Positions 34,183 through 44,553 of a DNA stretch of 61,418 nt are shown piece by piece. The DNA lies in NCBI GenBank assembly GCA_025361285.1, contig JANYAP010000019.1, forward strand, positions 1-61,418. Reading direction: 5' to 3'. The position numbers were made by a program, and so were the translations under genes. The notes beneath the pieces were generated by a model that saw nothing but the letters and a program-made list of their open reading frames with translations, did no database searches and was not told the origin of the DNA. Positions within the stretch are counted from its first letter, which is position 1. Each line of letters starts with the position of its first letter. The DNA is from Bacteroidales bacterium (GTDB taxonomy: Bacteria > Bacteroidota > Bacteroidia > Bacteroidales > JAAUTT01).

Positions 34183-35022
34183 ATGACCACTTTAAAAGCA
34201 TTCCCCAAAAAAATACTTTCGATGAACCAAACCTATTGCAGGGAAGTTCCATCGCTTACAAAGACCAACCACTTCGTCAACGATTTCATCAACTTTTTGT
34301 TTCCAATACGATCCGACAAAAATGTTAGTTTATTGCAGATAGAGGCAAAATGGGAAGATCTTCAACATCAGTTTGTTGAACTGATAACACCATTACGACC
34401 GATGTTAGATAAGCCATTAGAGGAAATTTCCCGAGATTTTTTCGTGTTAATACCTTCCATACACGAAAAGATGATTAAGGATGCCGAAGCGTTTTTAACG
34501 TTCGACCCCGCAGCAAAATGCCCCGAAGAGGTAATACTTTGCTATCCTGGGTATTACGCAATATCGATTTATCGCTTGGCGCATGTACTTTATAAGATGA
34601 AGGTTGATATTCTTCCGCGAATTATATCGGAATACGCTCATACTAAAACAGGTATCGACATCCACCCTGGGGCTACTATTGGAAATCGTTTCTTTATCGA
34701 CCATGGAACAGGCATTGTTATTGGCGAATCGGCAATTATTGGCGACAACGTTAAAATATATCAGGGTGTTACACTCGGTGCACTTTATGTTGGTAAGAAC
34801 CTTGCAAACCAAAAACGACACCCAACTATTGAGGATAACGTAATTATTTATTCTGGAACTACTATTCTTGGTGGCGAAACAATTATTGGACGCGATACGG
34901 TAATTGGTGGAAATGTGTGGCTTACCGAAAGTGTACCTCCGTTTTCGGTAGTGTATCACAAACCTTCGGTGGTAATAAGGGACTCGAAAAAATTTGTAGA
35001 ACCAGTAAATTTTGTAATATAA
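34183..35022 (+). CDS. cysE: Serine O-acetyltransferase
   Basis: TGIDIHPGATIGNRFFIDHGTGIVIGESAIIGDNVKIYQGVTLGAL; ATG at 34183 preferred over TTG 34177. Confidence 0.95.
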   Translation: MTTLKAFPKKILSMNQTYCREVPSLTKTNHFVNDFINFLFPIRSDKNVSLLQIEAKWEDLQHQFVELITPLRPMLDKPLEEISRDFFVLIPSIHEKMIKDAEAFLTFDPAAKCPEEVILCYPGYYAISIYRLAHVLYKMKVDILPRIISEYAHTKTGIDIHPGATIGNRFFIDHGTGIVIGESAIIGDNVKIYQGVTLGALYVGKNLANQKRHPTIEDNVIIYSGTTILGGETIIGRDTVIGGNVWLTESVPPFSVVYHKPSVVIRDSKKFVEPVNFVI

Positions 35023-35034
35023 ATACCTTTAAAT

Positions 35035-35946
35035 ATGAAGATTAAATCGATATTAGAAACTATAGGCAATACGCCTCATTTAAAAATAAATAAGTTATAT
35101 TCCTCAGATTATGAGGTTTGGGTAAAATTAGAGCGTTTTAATCCTGGGGGAAGTATTAAGGATAGGATTGCATTGTCGATGGTTGAAGATGCCGAGAACA
35201 GAGGTATTTTAAAGCCCAATTCGGTTATTATTGAGCCAACTTCGGGCAATACGGGTATTGGTTTAGCTTTAGTTTCAGCGTTAAAGGGTTACAAGCTTAT
35301 ACTTGTAATGCCCGAATCGTTTAGCGTTGAACGCCGCAAACTTATGGCTGCTTATGGTGCTTCGTTCGAGTTAACCCCTCGCGAACAAGGCATGAGTGGC
35401 GCAATAGAAAAGGCCGCTGAGTTAGTTCATTCAATTCCAAACGCTTGGATGCCGTCGCAGTTCGACAATGAAGCTAATATTGCCATACATAAAAAAGTTA
35501 CAGCTCAGGAAATAATAAACGATTTCCCCGAAGGATTAGATTATTTAATTACTGGCGTTGGCACAGGTGGCCACATTACTGGAGTAGGAGAGGAGCTAAA
35601 AAAGACATTTCCAAAACTTAAGGTGTATGCTGTTGAGCCCGAGGTGTCGCCGTTTATTTCGAAGGGTAAATATGCGCCGCATCCTATTCAAGGCATTGGG
35701 CCTAACTTTTTACCTAAAAATCTTCATATCGAAGTTCTCGACGGAGTAATTCAAGTTACTAAGGACGAAGCATACAAATATGCTCAGGACGCAGCTAAGC
35801 TTGAAGGCTTGTTTGGTGGTGTTTCTACTGGAGCTTCGCTTGCCGCAGTTGCAAAAATGCTTTCCAAATTCCCAAAAGGGTCGCGAATACTTACCTTTAA
35901 CTACGATACTGGCGAACGATATTTATCTGTTGAGGGGTTGTTTTAA
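35035..35946 (+). CDS. cysK: Cysteine synthase (O-acetylserine sulfhydrylase)
   Basis: [41 protein letters not shown]. Confidence 0.95.
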   Translation: MKIKSILETIGNTPHLKINKLYSSDYEVWVKLERFNPGGSIKDRIALSMVEDAENRGILKPNSVIIEPTSGNTGIGLALVSALKGYKLILVMPESFSVERRKLMAAYGASFELTPREQGMSGAIEKAAELVHSIPNAWMPSQFDNEANIAIHKKVTAQEIINDFPEGLDYLITGVGTGGHITGVGEELKKTFPKLKVYAVEPEVSPFISKGKYAPHPIQGIGPNFLPKNLHIEVLDGVIQVTKDEAYKYAQDAAKLEGLFGGVSTGASLAAVAKMLSKFPKGSRILTFNYDTGERYLSVEGLF

Positions 35947-35957
35947 TATATGAAGCG

Positions 35958-36032
35958 AAAGAGCCAAGACACAAGAGCCAAGAGCCAAGAGTCAAGAGCC
36001 AAGAGTCAAGAGCTAAGAGCCAAGAGACAAGA
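35958..36032. repeat. Degenerate 7-nt tandem repeat (AGAGCCA / AGAGTCA)n
   Basis: gagccaagacacaagagccaagagccaagagtcaagagccaagagtcaagagctaagagccaagagacaaga. Confidence 0.9.
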
Positions 36033-36322
36033 TATGATAAGCTGTAATTTAGTGTGTTAGCAATTAATATGACTGTTTAATTAATTCGTTGTATATATAC
36101 TTGATTGGTTTGTTCTTTTTGGTTTTATGCTTGCCTCATTTATAATTTGCCGAGTTGTGTTTTACGTATAACTCTCACGTAATTACACAACTACGGCTTT
36201 TTGTGTTTAACTGCCTCATTAAGCACATACTTTTCCGTCATTTCCTGCTTTTATTACTTTTAAAACATTATAACTTTTATAACTTTACGTCCTTTATTAT
36301 ACTACCTTTTAATTTTTATAAT

Positions 36323-36550
36323 ATGGCAAGAGTGCGCGGTGCAATAGTTATAGACGTTGAGCGGTGCAAAGGATGTGGAGTTTGCGTAGCTAATTGCCCT
36401 TCGCATGTTATAGGCTTGGAGCACGCGGTTAACAGCAAAGGATATCATTTTTCGCACGTGGAAAACCCCGAAGAATGTACTGGTTGTACAAACTGTGCTA
36501 CTGTATGTCCCGATGCCGTTATTACAGTTTACAGAAAGAAATTTGACTAG
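36323..36550 (+). CDS. 4Fe-4S ferredoxin-type subunit of a 2-oxoacid:ferredoxin oxidoreductase
   Basis: CKGCGVCVANCP and CTGCTNCATVCP; start trimmed to ATG 36323. Confidence 0.9.
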   Translation: MARVRGAIVIDVERCKGCGVCVANCPSHVIGLEHAVNSKGYHFSHVENPEECTGCTNCATVCPDAVITVYRKKFD

Positions 36551-36565
36551 AAAAATTTGTGTGGA

Positions 36566-37636
36566 ATGGCAGAATTAAAACTAATGAAAGGAAATGAGGC
36601 CATTGCCGAAGCTGCTATTAGAGCTGGTGCCGATGGTTATTTTGGATATCCTATTACTCCGCAATCGGAAATTTTGGAATACTTAATGGTTGAAGATGCC
36701 TTTAAACGCACAGGCATGGTAGTTTTGCAGGCCGAAAGCGAAATAGCTGCCATAAATATGGTTTTTGGAGCTGCAAGCACAGGTAAAAAAATACTAACGT
36801 CGTCGTCGAGCCCTGGAGTAAGCCTTATGCAGGAAGGTATTTCGTATATTGCTGGTGCCGAAGTGCCTTGTCTTATTGTTAATGTTGTTCGTGGTGGACC
36901 AGGTTTGGGGTCTATTCAACCATCGCAAGCCGATTATTTTCAATCGGTTAAAGGCGGAGGGCATGGCGATTATCGCCTAATAGTTTTAGCGCCTGCATCG
37001 GTGCAGGAAATGTGCGATTTTGTTCCTTTGGGTTTCGATTTAGCCTTCAAATACCGTATTCCAGTGCTTATGCTTTCCGATGGACTTATCGGTCAGATGA
37101 TGGAAAAGGTAATTATGTTCGACCAAATTCCGCGTGCAACCCAATTCGATCAATCGTGGTCGTTGACAGGAAAACCTGCTAATCGCCAACGAAACACGGT
37201 AACCTCTCTCGATATGGATCCGTATGGAATGGAAAACCACAATCGTAATCTTCAGGCTAAGTACACTAAAATTGAGGAAAACGAAGTGCGTTTCGAAGCC
37301 ATTTTTTGCGACGATGCCGAATTTATTTTTGTAGCCTATGGCGCAAGTGCTCGTATTTGTCAGAAATCGACACAGTTAGCTCGCGATAAGGGCTTAAAAG
37401 TTGGTCTGTTCCGCCCAATTACTTTATTTCCATTTCCGAAAAAGGAATTGTTAGCCCTTGCCGGGAAAACTAAAGCATTTCTATCTGTAGAAATGAGTGC
37501 TGGCCAAATGATTGAAGATATTCAAATAGCTACCAAGGGTAAAGTAAACGTTGAACATTTTGGCCGATACGGAGGCGTAATTCACTCACCAACCGAAGTG
37601 CTCGAAGCCATGGAAAACCTAATTAAGAACTCTTGA
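36566..37636 (+). CDS. 2-oxoacid:ferredoxin oxidoreductase subunit alpha (KorA/VorB-like)
   Basis: GADGYFGYPITPQSEILEYL; SSPGVSLMQEGISYIAGAEVP. Confidence 0.92.
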   Translation: MAELKLMKGNEAIAEAAIRAGADGYFGYPITPQSEILEYLMVEDAFKRTGMVVLQAESEIAAINMVFGAASTGKKILTSSSSPGVSLMQEGISYIAGAEVPCLIVNVVRGGPGLGSIQPSQADYFQSVKGGGHGDYRLIVLAPASVQEMCDFVPLGFDLAFKYRIPVLMLSDGLIGQMMEKVIMFDQIPRATQFDQSWSLTGKPANRQRNTVTSLDMDPYGMENHNRNLQAKYTKIEENEVRFEAIFCDDAEFIFVAYGASARICQKSTQLARDKGLKVGLFRPITLFPFPKKELLALAGKTKAFLSVEMSAGQMIEDIQIATKGKVNVEHFGRYGGVIHSPTEVLEAMENLIKNS

Positions 37637-37638
37637 TA

Positions 37639-38424
37639 ATGGAATTTAACGAAATAATTAACCCCGGTAATCTAGTTTATAAAAAAACTAATTTATTAAC
37701 TGACAAGGTTTTGTCTTATTGCCCTGGTTGTGGGCATGGAACCGCAAACCGTTTGGTTATGGAAGTTATCGACGAAATGAAAATTCAATCCGAAACAATT
37801 GGCGTTGCTTCGGTTGGCTGCTCCGTTTTAGCCTACGAATTTATGGATATCGATATGGTTGGAGCGCCACACGGTAGAGCGCCTGCATTAGCTACTGGCA
37901 TTAAAAGGGTTTACCCCGATAAGTTTGTTTTCACGTATCAGGGCGATGGCGATTTGGCTGCAATAGGTACTTCGGAAACAATACATGCTTGTAACAGAGG
38001 AGAGAATATTACCATCATATTCATTAACAATGGAATATATGGAATGACAGGTGGACAGATGGCGCCTACAAGCCTCGAAGGCATGAAAACATCTACATCT
38101 CCTTATGGTCGAGATATCGAATCGATGGGTCATCCGCTGAAAATAACCGAATTAGTTTCGCAGCTCGACGGTGTATATTATGTATCGCGCCAGGCTGTTC
38201 ATACTCCCTCGGCAGCTAGAAAGGCTAAAAAAGCGATACGAATTGCATTCGAAAACCAAAAGCTTAAAAAGGGACTATCGTTAGTTGAAATTGTTTCGAG
38301 TTGCAACTCGAACTGGAAACTATCTCCTGTAAAAGCAAATGAATGGATGGAAGAAAACATGTTTCCATTTTATCCGCTTGGCGATATTAAGGTTGATGGA
38401 GTGGCGGTGAAGAAGGTGCTGTAG
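37639..38424 (+). CDS. 2-oxoacid:ferredoxin oxidoreductase subunit beta (TPP-binding)
   Basis: YCPGCGHGTANRLV, GCSV, YQGDGDLAAIGTSE, NNGIYGMTGGQMAPTS. Confidence 0.92.
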   Translation: MEFNEIINPGNLVYKKTNLLTDKVLSYCPGCGHGTANRLVMEVIDEMKIQSETIGVASVGCSVLAYEFMDIDMVGAPHGRAPALATGIKRVYPDKFVFTYQGDGDLAAIGTSETIHACNRGENITIIFINNGIYGMTGGQMAPTSLEGMKTSTSPYGRDIESMGHPLKITELVSQLDGVYYVSRQAVHTPSAARKAKKAIRIAFENQKLKKGLSLVEIVSSCNSNWKLSPVKANEWMEENMFPFYPLGDIKVDGVAVKKVL

Positions 38425-38513
38425 AGGTTGTAAAAGGTTGTAGAGGTTATAGAAGTTATAGAAGTTGTAAAAGGTTGTAAAAGGTTGTAGAGGTTGAAGA
38501 GGTTGTAAGGGTT
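38421..38513. repeat. 9/10-nt degenerate tandem repeat (GTAGAGGTT / GTAAAAGGTT), about 10 units, between beta and gamma subunit genes
   Basis: gtagaggtt gtaaaaggtt gtagaggtt atagaagtt atagaagtt gtaaaaggtt gtaaaaggtt gtagaggtt gaagaggtt gtaagggtt. Confidence 0.9.
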
Positions 38514-38551
38514 ATATTAAATACAACTTTTTAAATGATAAATGGTTAACG

Positions 38552-39100
38552 ATGACTGAGGAAATTATTATTGCTGGATTTGGTGGACAAGGTGTGCTTC
38601 TGATGGGTAAAATTCTTGCTTATTCGGGCATGATGCAGGATATGGAAGTAAGTTGGATGCCGTCGTACGGTCCCGAAATGCGCGGTGGCACAGCTAATGT
38701 TACCGTAATTTTTAGCACCGAGCGTATTAACTCTCCCATTTTGAATGAATTCGACACGGCAATTGTACTTAACCAGCAATCGCTCGACAAATTTGAATCG
38801 CTAATTAAACCCGGCGGCATTTTACTATACGACAACAGCGGAATAACCCGTTTTCCTAGTAGGCAAGATATTGATATATATTGTGTTGAAGCCTCTGAAG
38901 AAGCAGCACGCATGTCGATGGCAATAAGTTTTAATATGATAGTACTGGGAGCATACCTAAAAATAAGCCCATTCGTTAAGCTCGACAACGTAATTAAAGG
39001 ATTAACGAAATCGTTACCATCCCGCCATCATCATACAATACCAATGAATAGAGACGCAATTGTCCGCGGAATGGAAATTGTAAAAAAGGATATAAAGTAA
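38552..39100 (+). CDS. 2-oxoacid:ferredoxin oxidoreductase subunit gamma
   Basis: IIIAGFGGQGVLLMGKILAYSGM; SYGPEMRGGTANVTV. Confidence 0.92.
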   Translation: MTEEIIIAGFGGQGVLLMGKILAYSGMMQDMEVSWMPSYGPEMRGGTANVTVIFSTERINSPILNEFDTAIVLNQQSLDKFESLIKPGGILLYDNSGITRFPSRQDIDIYCVEASEEAARMSMAISFNMIVLGAYLKISPFVKLDNVIKGLTKSLPSRHHHTIPMNRDAIVRGMEIVKKDIK

Positions 39101-39315
39101 TTTTGGTTTAAAGGTAAGAAGCAAGTTTTGTTGTTAATTATTAGTTAGTTGTAAAATTAGAAGTAGTTTATCGATGATTTAGCTCAATATTTTTGGTGAT
39201 TGCGGTTTCAGTTTTTATTAATAACAATCATTTTGGTAGCTATTCAATATCATTGGTTTAGGTGAATAACTAGGCATTCGACGTAGTATTTTTGACTTAA
39301 CAAAAACTCTACGCC

Positions 39316-39906
39316 ATGAAAAAATTATTATTCCTAACCAGCGGCTTAATTCTTTTGACGAATGTATGGGCAAAGGAATTCGATATCGACATACCATACT
39401 ATGGTTTAAATGCTTACCAATCGTCAACAGGTAGTGGATATGGCTCAAGCATGAATCTAAACTTCAATGTGCAAAAGTTTAACAAGGTGTTTGAGCTAGG
39501 ATTGATGTTTAATTCACAAAGTCAGCAGTTTATGGGCTGCGAGTTTATGTTTAAACGATTTATTGGTTTTAATTCGAGGTTTGCTTACAATAAATTATTA
39601 AAGCCTTTTTTTCATTATAATTTCCTTTATAGGCAACCAACCGATATTATAGTATCGGCTTCGGTATTGAAATCGGCTTCTACAAGCCCAATGGAAATAG
39701 GGGGTAAAATGACTACTTTCGAACATGCGCTTGGTTTAGGCTTGCAAATGCGACTTTTTAGACAATTATATATGGAAGGAAGTGCCGGTATTGGTGCTTA
39801 TTTCGGATCGCGCTACCAAGGTTCAACTCCTTCATCGTGGGGTATTCACAAGAATAACTTCGGGTTTATTCCTTCGTTCAAATTAGGTTTAGGTTTTCAG
39901 TTTTAA
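39316..39906 (+). CDS. Hypothetical secreted protein, probably a small outer-membrane beta-barrel
   Basis: N-terminal signal peptide; C-terminal GLGFQF. Confidence 0.5.
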   Translation: MKKLLFLTSGLILLTNVWAKEFDIDIPYYGLNAYQSSTGSGYGSSMNLNFNVQKFNKVFELGLMFNSQSQQFMGCEFMFKRFIGFNSRFAYNKLLKPFFHYNFLYRQPTDIIVSASVLKSASTSPMEIGGKMTTFEHALGLGLQMRLFRQLYMEGSAGIGAYFGSRYQGSTPSSWGIHKNNFGFIPSFKLGLGFQF

Positions 39907-39949
39907 TGTTTGAAATTACGGATAGGCGACAGAGTTAAAGATAAATGCG

Positions 39950-39979
39950 ATGTCGGGTGCAAAATGCCCGACATTTTTG
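39950..39979 (+). terminator. Intrinsic terminator
   Basis: ATGTCGGG-tgcaaaatg-CCCGACATTTTT. Confidence 0.8.
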
Positions 39980-40044
39980 CTTTATATACATCGAGTTAAA
40001 CTGACATATTAATTTTTTTTAACGCACCAATATACAGTTTATCA

Positions 40045-40073
40045 TGTCTTGATTCTTGGCTCTTGATTCTTAT
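40045..40073. repeat. Short inverted-orientation copy of the 7-nt repeat family
   Basis: Reverse complement reads AGAATCA AGAGCCA AGAATCA AGACATG. Confidence 0.65.
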
Positions 40074-40096
40074 TTATTTCTCTGCTCTACAAGCCT

Positions 40097-41401
40097 TTAG
40101 CGTATGTGCTTGTCTATTATCTTGAACAAATCGTCGGGGTTTAAAGGCTTGGTAATGTAGTCGTCGCACATGTATTCCATGGCTCTTTTACGATCTTCGG
40201 GATAGGCATAAGCAGTTTGAACAATTATTGGGGTTGTGTTTCCCGATATCTGTTTAATAATACGCACCGCTTCTAACCCATTCATTTTAGGCATTTTAAT
40301 ATCCATAAGAATAAGATCGATATCGGCATTGTTTTTGCAAATTTCTACAGCTTTTAGTCCATTTACGGCCCTAATAACAGTAGCACCGTGGCCTACAAGT
40401 ATTTCATTTAGAAACCTAAAATTCGACTCTTCGTCCTCGGCAACAAGTATTTTTTTCCCTGCTAAACAATCTATTGGTATTCCAATACTTACGGTTTTAC
40501 TTTGGTGGGTAATATTGCTGTAATTATTAATAGTAAAATAAAAATCGGAACCCTTACCAGGCGTGGATTGTACCCATATTTTACCGCCATGTAATTCAAC
40601 AAAAGCTTTTGAAATAGATAGACCTAAGCCTGTTCCTCCGTATACATTGGTGTCGCCAGCTTCAGCTTGTTGAAAACGATCGAAAACAAGTTTCTGAAAA
40701 TCGGGCTTTATTCCAATACCAGTATCGGAAACATAAAATTCGACAAAATTATCGACTATACGATACCCAAATTTAATTTCTCCTTTTTTTGTAAATTTTA
40801 TTGCGTTTATTAACAGGTTATTAAGTACCTGTCGTATTTTGGTATGGTCGCAAGTTATAGAGCTTTCGGCATCGGGCAACTCTTTAGTTGACAATAATTT
40901 CAAATTGCTTTTTTCGGCTAAAGGAAGAAAAAACATTTGCAATTCGTCGATAAGTCCGTTCAGTTGAAAGGAGGTTTCGCTTAAAGTTATTTGCCCCGAT
41001 TCTATTCGCGAGATATCAACTATGTCGTTGATAATTGAAAGAAGCTGATTGCAGCTATTATTAATGATTTCGACGTACACGTTACGGCTCTCGTCATCTA
41101 CTGTTCTGTCAACCAATAAACTGGCAAACCCAACAATGCCATTCATTGGAGTACGAATTTCGTGCGAAAGGTTTGCTAAAAAAGCTGTTTTAAGCTTATC
41201 GTTTTCTTCGGCTTTTAACTTAGCTTGGGTAAGCTTAGCCTCGGTTTTAATACGAATACTTATCTCCTGCTTAAGTTGCATGTTTTCAGCAATTAACGTG
41301 GCGCAATCCTTAGCGGTAGTTTTCAATTGCAATTGACATTTCTCTAATTCGTTTCTCAACCCATTGTTATTACTCTTGTTTTCAATAGTAGGTAGTTCCA
41401 T
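40097..41401 (-). CDS. Hybrid histidine kinase/response regulator (HisKA-HATPase-REC)
   Basis: LSHEIRTPMNGIVGFASLL, YGGTGLGLSISKAFVELHGG, DLILMDIKMPKMNG. Confidence 0.95.
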   Translation of the reverse strand: MELPTIENKSNNNGLRNELEKCQLQLKTTAKDCATLIAENMQLKQEISIRIKTEAKLTQAKLKAEENDKLKTAFLANLSHEIRTPMNGIVGFASLLVDRTVDDESRNVYVEIINNSCNQLLSIINDIVDISRIESGQITLSETSFQLNGLIDELQMFFLPLAEKSNLKLLSTKELPDAESSITCDHTKIRQVLNNLLINAIKFTKKGEIKFGYRIVDNFVEFYVSDTGIGIKPDFQKLVFDRFQQAEAGDTNVYGGTGLGLSISKAFVELHGGKIWVQSTPGKGSDFYFTINNYSNITHQSKTVSIGIPIDCLAGKKILVAEDEESNFRFLNEILVGHGATVIRAVNGLKAVEICKNNADIDLILMDIKMPKMNGLEAVRIIKQISGNTTPIIVQTAYAYPEDRKRAMEYMCDDYITKPLNPDDLFKIIDKHIR

Positions 41402-41791
41402 TTACGAATTATTAGATCGATAGTTCATATTTTATATAACCAAAAATTTCGCTATAAAGTACTGTAATATTTTCCGTCAAAGCAAATATTTAGTTTGGTT
41501 TTTATTAACTATCAATAAATAATGGTGTTTCAAACTTTTAAAAATCGGATTTCTATGTAATACTTCGGCGACATTTTACAACTTGCTTATAATTAACAAG
41601 TTGCTACACATCGGAATAATTTGAAATATTTTTTGTATTTCTATGTATTTCAACGTATTACAAATACGATGAAATTGAAAAAATTATGAGATTCCGAATT
41701 ATTGCTATTATCAATTTACATTTTTCGGTTTATAAAAAAAATAGATTTTTGATAAATTACCGATAATACCAATTCAAAATAAATCAGTAAG

Positions 41792-41821
41792 TTGGAAATT
41801 CAACTCATTCGACTACTTTTG
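41792..41821 (+). promoter_or_regulatory. Predicted Bacteroidetes-type promoter
   Basis: TTG-N19-TACTTTTG, 42 bp upstream of ATG 41864. Confidence 0.55.
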
Positions 41822-41863
41822 TAATTGCTAATTTGATTGTTCATACTGCTTAATAAACGTTTA

Positions 41864-42961
41864 ATGAGAGTTTTATATATTGTTGTATTTGTTGTTTTAT
41901 CGGCCTTTTCGTGCAAAAATAATGTTTCGATAAACCCAAACAATAACGCCGATCAGAACGACCAAAACGAAGAACCTTCTGTAAAGAGTTTTGCAATTAT
42001 TAGTCCTAAAATATATGCTAAATATACTGTTGGAGAGAATGTTGCCATTCAATTATCACTTATCGACACATCAAAACGTATCGATTCGGTTCGTGTAGGC
42101 TTTGGAAACAAATACTTTAAGGCACCTTCCGCAGTTTTAACCTTTCCTATAGCTATTACCGATGAAAATCTAGGAAAACAAAACTTTTCGATAACTGCTT
42201 ATTTTAGTGATAATTCGCAGCAAACCGAAACCATGGAATTGATGATTCTGTCGGATATTATACCAGTTTCGATACCATTTAAGGTTGTAAATGTTTATCC
42301 GCATTCGATTGAAAATTTTACCGAAGGTTTGCTTTTCGACGACAACTATTTGTACGAAGGTACTGGCTTAGAGGGTAAATCGAAAATTACAAAAACTGAC
42401 TTAAAATCGGGCAAAGTTCTGCAGGACTTAAGCATTGCCCCTGAGGTATTTGGCGAAGGAATTGCCATTATTAACGATAAACTTTACCAGCTTACATACC
42501 GGTCGCAAATTGGATATATTTACAATAAAAAAACGCTCGCCGAAATTCGAAAATTTAAGTATTCCTTCGAAACTGAGGGTTGGGGACTTACAACCGATGG
42601 TAAAGACTTGATTATGAGTAATGGATCTGATAGACTATACGTTTTGGATACCACTTACATGAGTATTTTACGCGAAATTAAGGTTTGCGACAATGTAAAT
42701 GCAGTTGACAGTCTTAACGAACTGGAATATGTAGATGGCGCAATTTATGCCAACATTTGGCTAAGCAACCGTATTGTTAAATTAGATTTTAAAACGGGCA
42801 AAGTGCTGGGTTACATTAATTTAACATCTATAATTCCGCAAGAGGAAAGGGGAAATTTAGCGAATACATTAAACGGAATAGCCTATAATACAGCTACTTC
42901 CAATTTATTTGTTACAGGTAAATGTTGGAAGAAGTTGTTTGAAATTAAACTCGGAAAATAG
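41864..42961 (+). CDS. Glutaminyl-peptide cyclotransferase (glutamine cyclotransferase family), lipoprotein
   Basis: Lipobox VLSAFSC; YPHSIENFTEGLLFDDNYLYEGTGLEGKS, TEGWGLTTDGKDLIMSNGSDRLYVLD, NELEYVDGAIYANIW. Confidence 0.9.
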   Translation: MRVLYIVVFVVLSAFSCKNNVSINPNNNADQNDQNEEPSVKSFAIISPKIYAKYTVGENVAIQLSLIDTSKRIDSVRVGFGNKYFKAPSAVLTFPIAITDENLGKQNFSITAYFSDNSQQTETMELMILSDIIPVSIPFKVVNVYPHSIENFTEGLLFDDNYLYEGTGLEGKSKITKTDLKSGKVLQDLSIAPEVFGEGIAIINDKLYQLTYRSQIGYIYNKKTLAEIRKFKYSFETEGWGLTTDGKDLIMSNGSDRLYVLDTTYMSILREIKVCDNVNAVDSLNELEYVDGAIYANIWLSNRIVKLDFKTGKVLGYINLTSIIPQEERGNLANTLNGIAYNTATSNLFVTGKCWKKLFEIKLGK

Positions 42962-43017
42962 AAGTATTGTAATATTGTCCTCACAATTAGCTTGTTACTT
43001 TTAAAGACCATGTTATT

Positions 43018-44280
43018 TTGATAAAATACGATGTAATTGTTATAGGAGCAGGGCCTGCGGGGCTAATAGCCGCTGGGCATGCAGCCGAGCTTGGAGCGAA
43101 AGTGTTATTGCTCGAAAAAATGGAACGTGTTGGTAGAAAGTTACTTATTACTGGTAAAGGTCGTTGCAATATTACCAATAATGGCAGCATGTCGGAGTTT
43201 TTTAAACAAATATACCCCAACGGCAGGTTTCTTAAACATGCTTTTGGAGAGTTTTTTTCGACCGATATTATTGAATTGCTTAATAAGCAAGGTGTTGAAA
43301 CCGTGGTAGAACGTGGCGAACGTGTGTTTCCTGTTAGTAATAGCGCCGCCGTTGTAGTACAAGCACTACTCGCGTGGGTTTCGAAAAATAAAGTTGACAT
43401 TCATTACGGTTGCAAGGTTGATAAGCTTCTTGCTAATAATCAAATTATTAAAGGTGTTGTAGTTACTGCACAAGGAGTTACGAAAGAAATTTTTGCAGAT
43501 AGTGTAATCGTTTGTACTGGAGGCAGTTCGTACCCAGTCACTGGATGTACAGGCGATGGATATAGGTTTGCAAAAGCATTGGGGCATACCATCGAAACGG
43601 TTCGACCTGCATTAGTGCCTCTCGAAACAGCCGGAAATACAGCCGAACAACTGCAAGGCCTGAGCCTAAAAAATGTTAATGCCGTAGTTTGGATTAATGG
43701 AAAAAAGTACAAGGAAGAGTTTGGCGAAATGCTATTTACGCATTTTGGTCTTACGGGGCCTATTATCCTTACTTTAAGTCGATTTGTTGTAGATGAGATA
43801 ATTAAGCATAATAAAGTTGAAATTTCCATTGATTTAAAACCTGCGTTAGACGATTTAAAACTCGATGCGCGCCTACTTCGCGATTTAGCCGAACATGGCA
43901 AAAAGCAAATGGAAAACCTTTTCAAACTATGGCTTCCCGGAAAAATGGTTTCGTTTTTTATCAATAAACTTGGTTTAGATGCTGCCAAGGAAGGGCATCA
44001 GCTTAACGCCAACGAACGCAAGCGTATTCGATTGCTTATGAAGGATTTTCGTTTCGAGGTAACAGGTAATAGGTCGTTTAAAGAAGCCATTATTACCGCG
44101 GGCGGGGTGAGTATCAGCGAAATAGATTCGAAAACAATGGAGTCGAAACTTGTAAAAGGTTTATTTTTTGCTGGCGAAGTGCTTGATTTAGATGCTAATA
44201 CTGGCGGATTTAATTTGCAAATAGCTTATTCAACTGCTTGGTTGGCGGCTAAAAACTGTGCAAAAAAGGTAGTAGTTTAG
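43018..44280 (+). CDS. NAD(P)/FAD-dependent oxidoreductase (HI0933/YhiN family)
   Basis: YDVIVIGAGPAGLIAAGHAAELGAKVLLLEKMERVGRKLLITGKGRCNITN; GGFNLQIAYSTAWLA. Confidence 0.92.
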   Translation: MIKYDVIVIGAGPAGLIAAGHAAELGAKVLLLEKMERVGRKLLITGKGRCNITNNGSMSEFFKQIYPNGRFLKHAFGEFFSTDIIELLNKQGVETVVERGERVFPVSNSAAVVVQALLAWVSKNKVDIHYGCKVDKLLANNQIIKGVVVTAQGVTKEIFADSVIVCTGGSSYPVTGCTGDGYRFAKALGHTIETVRPALVPLETAGNTAEQLQGLSLKNVNAVVWINGKKYKEEFGEMLFTHFGLTGPIILTLSRFVVDEIIKHNKVEISIDLKPALDDLKLDARLLRDLAEHGKKQMENLFKLWLPGKMVSFFINKLGLDAAKEGHQLNANERKRIRLLMKDFRFEVTGNRSFKEAIITAGGVSISEIDSKTMESKLVKGLFFAGEVLDLDANTGGFNLQIAYSTAWLAAKNCAKKVVV

Positions 44281-44316
44281 GAACTGCTATGCTTTATGAG
44301 CTGATATTGCCCACAG

Positions 44317-44553
44317 TTATTTTTTACTTTTTTCTTTAAATTCCTTTTCTAGAAACTTGTCATTCAATTCATCTGTCGTAATTGTACGATTATAATCTTT
44401 ATTCATAAGTCTTTTTGCTATTCGCTTATCTCCAGTCCATAATATTGAATGTAAATGATTATTTAGTGCAATAAACCTATATCAGCAACCCAACTTACCC
44501 TGAGTATTTAAGATTGAACTAAATACAATATTTGAGTCAACTACAATTTTCAT
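44317..44553 (-). pseudogene. PIN-domain toxin remnant, internally deleted and with an in-frame stop
   Basis: Minus strand reads MKIVVDSNIVFSSILNTQGKLGC*YRFIALNNHLHSILWTGDKRIAKRLMNKDYNRTITTDELNDKFLEKEFKEKSKK*; PIN N-terminus and C-terminal WTGD segment without the middle. Confidence 0.75.

Noticed and set aside
43141-43988. Antisense ORFs (73-182 aa) within the FAD oxidoreductase gene
   Set aside because: Overlap a well-supported CDS; no independent motif.
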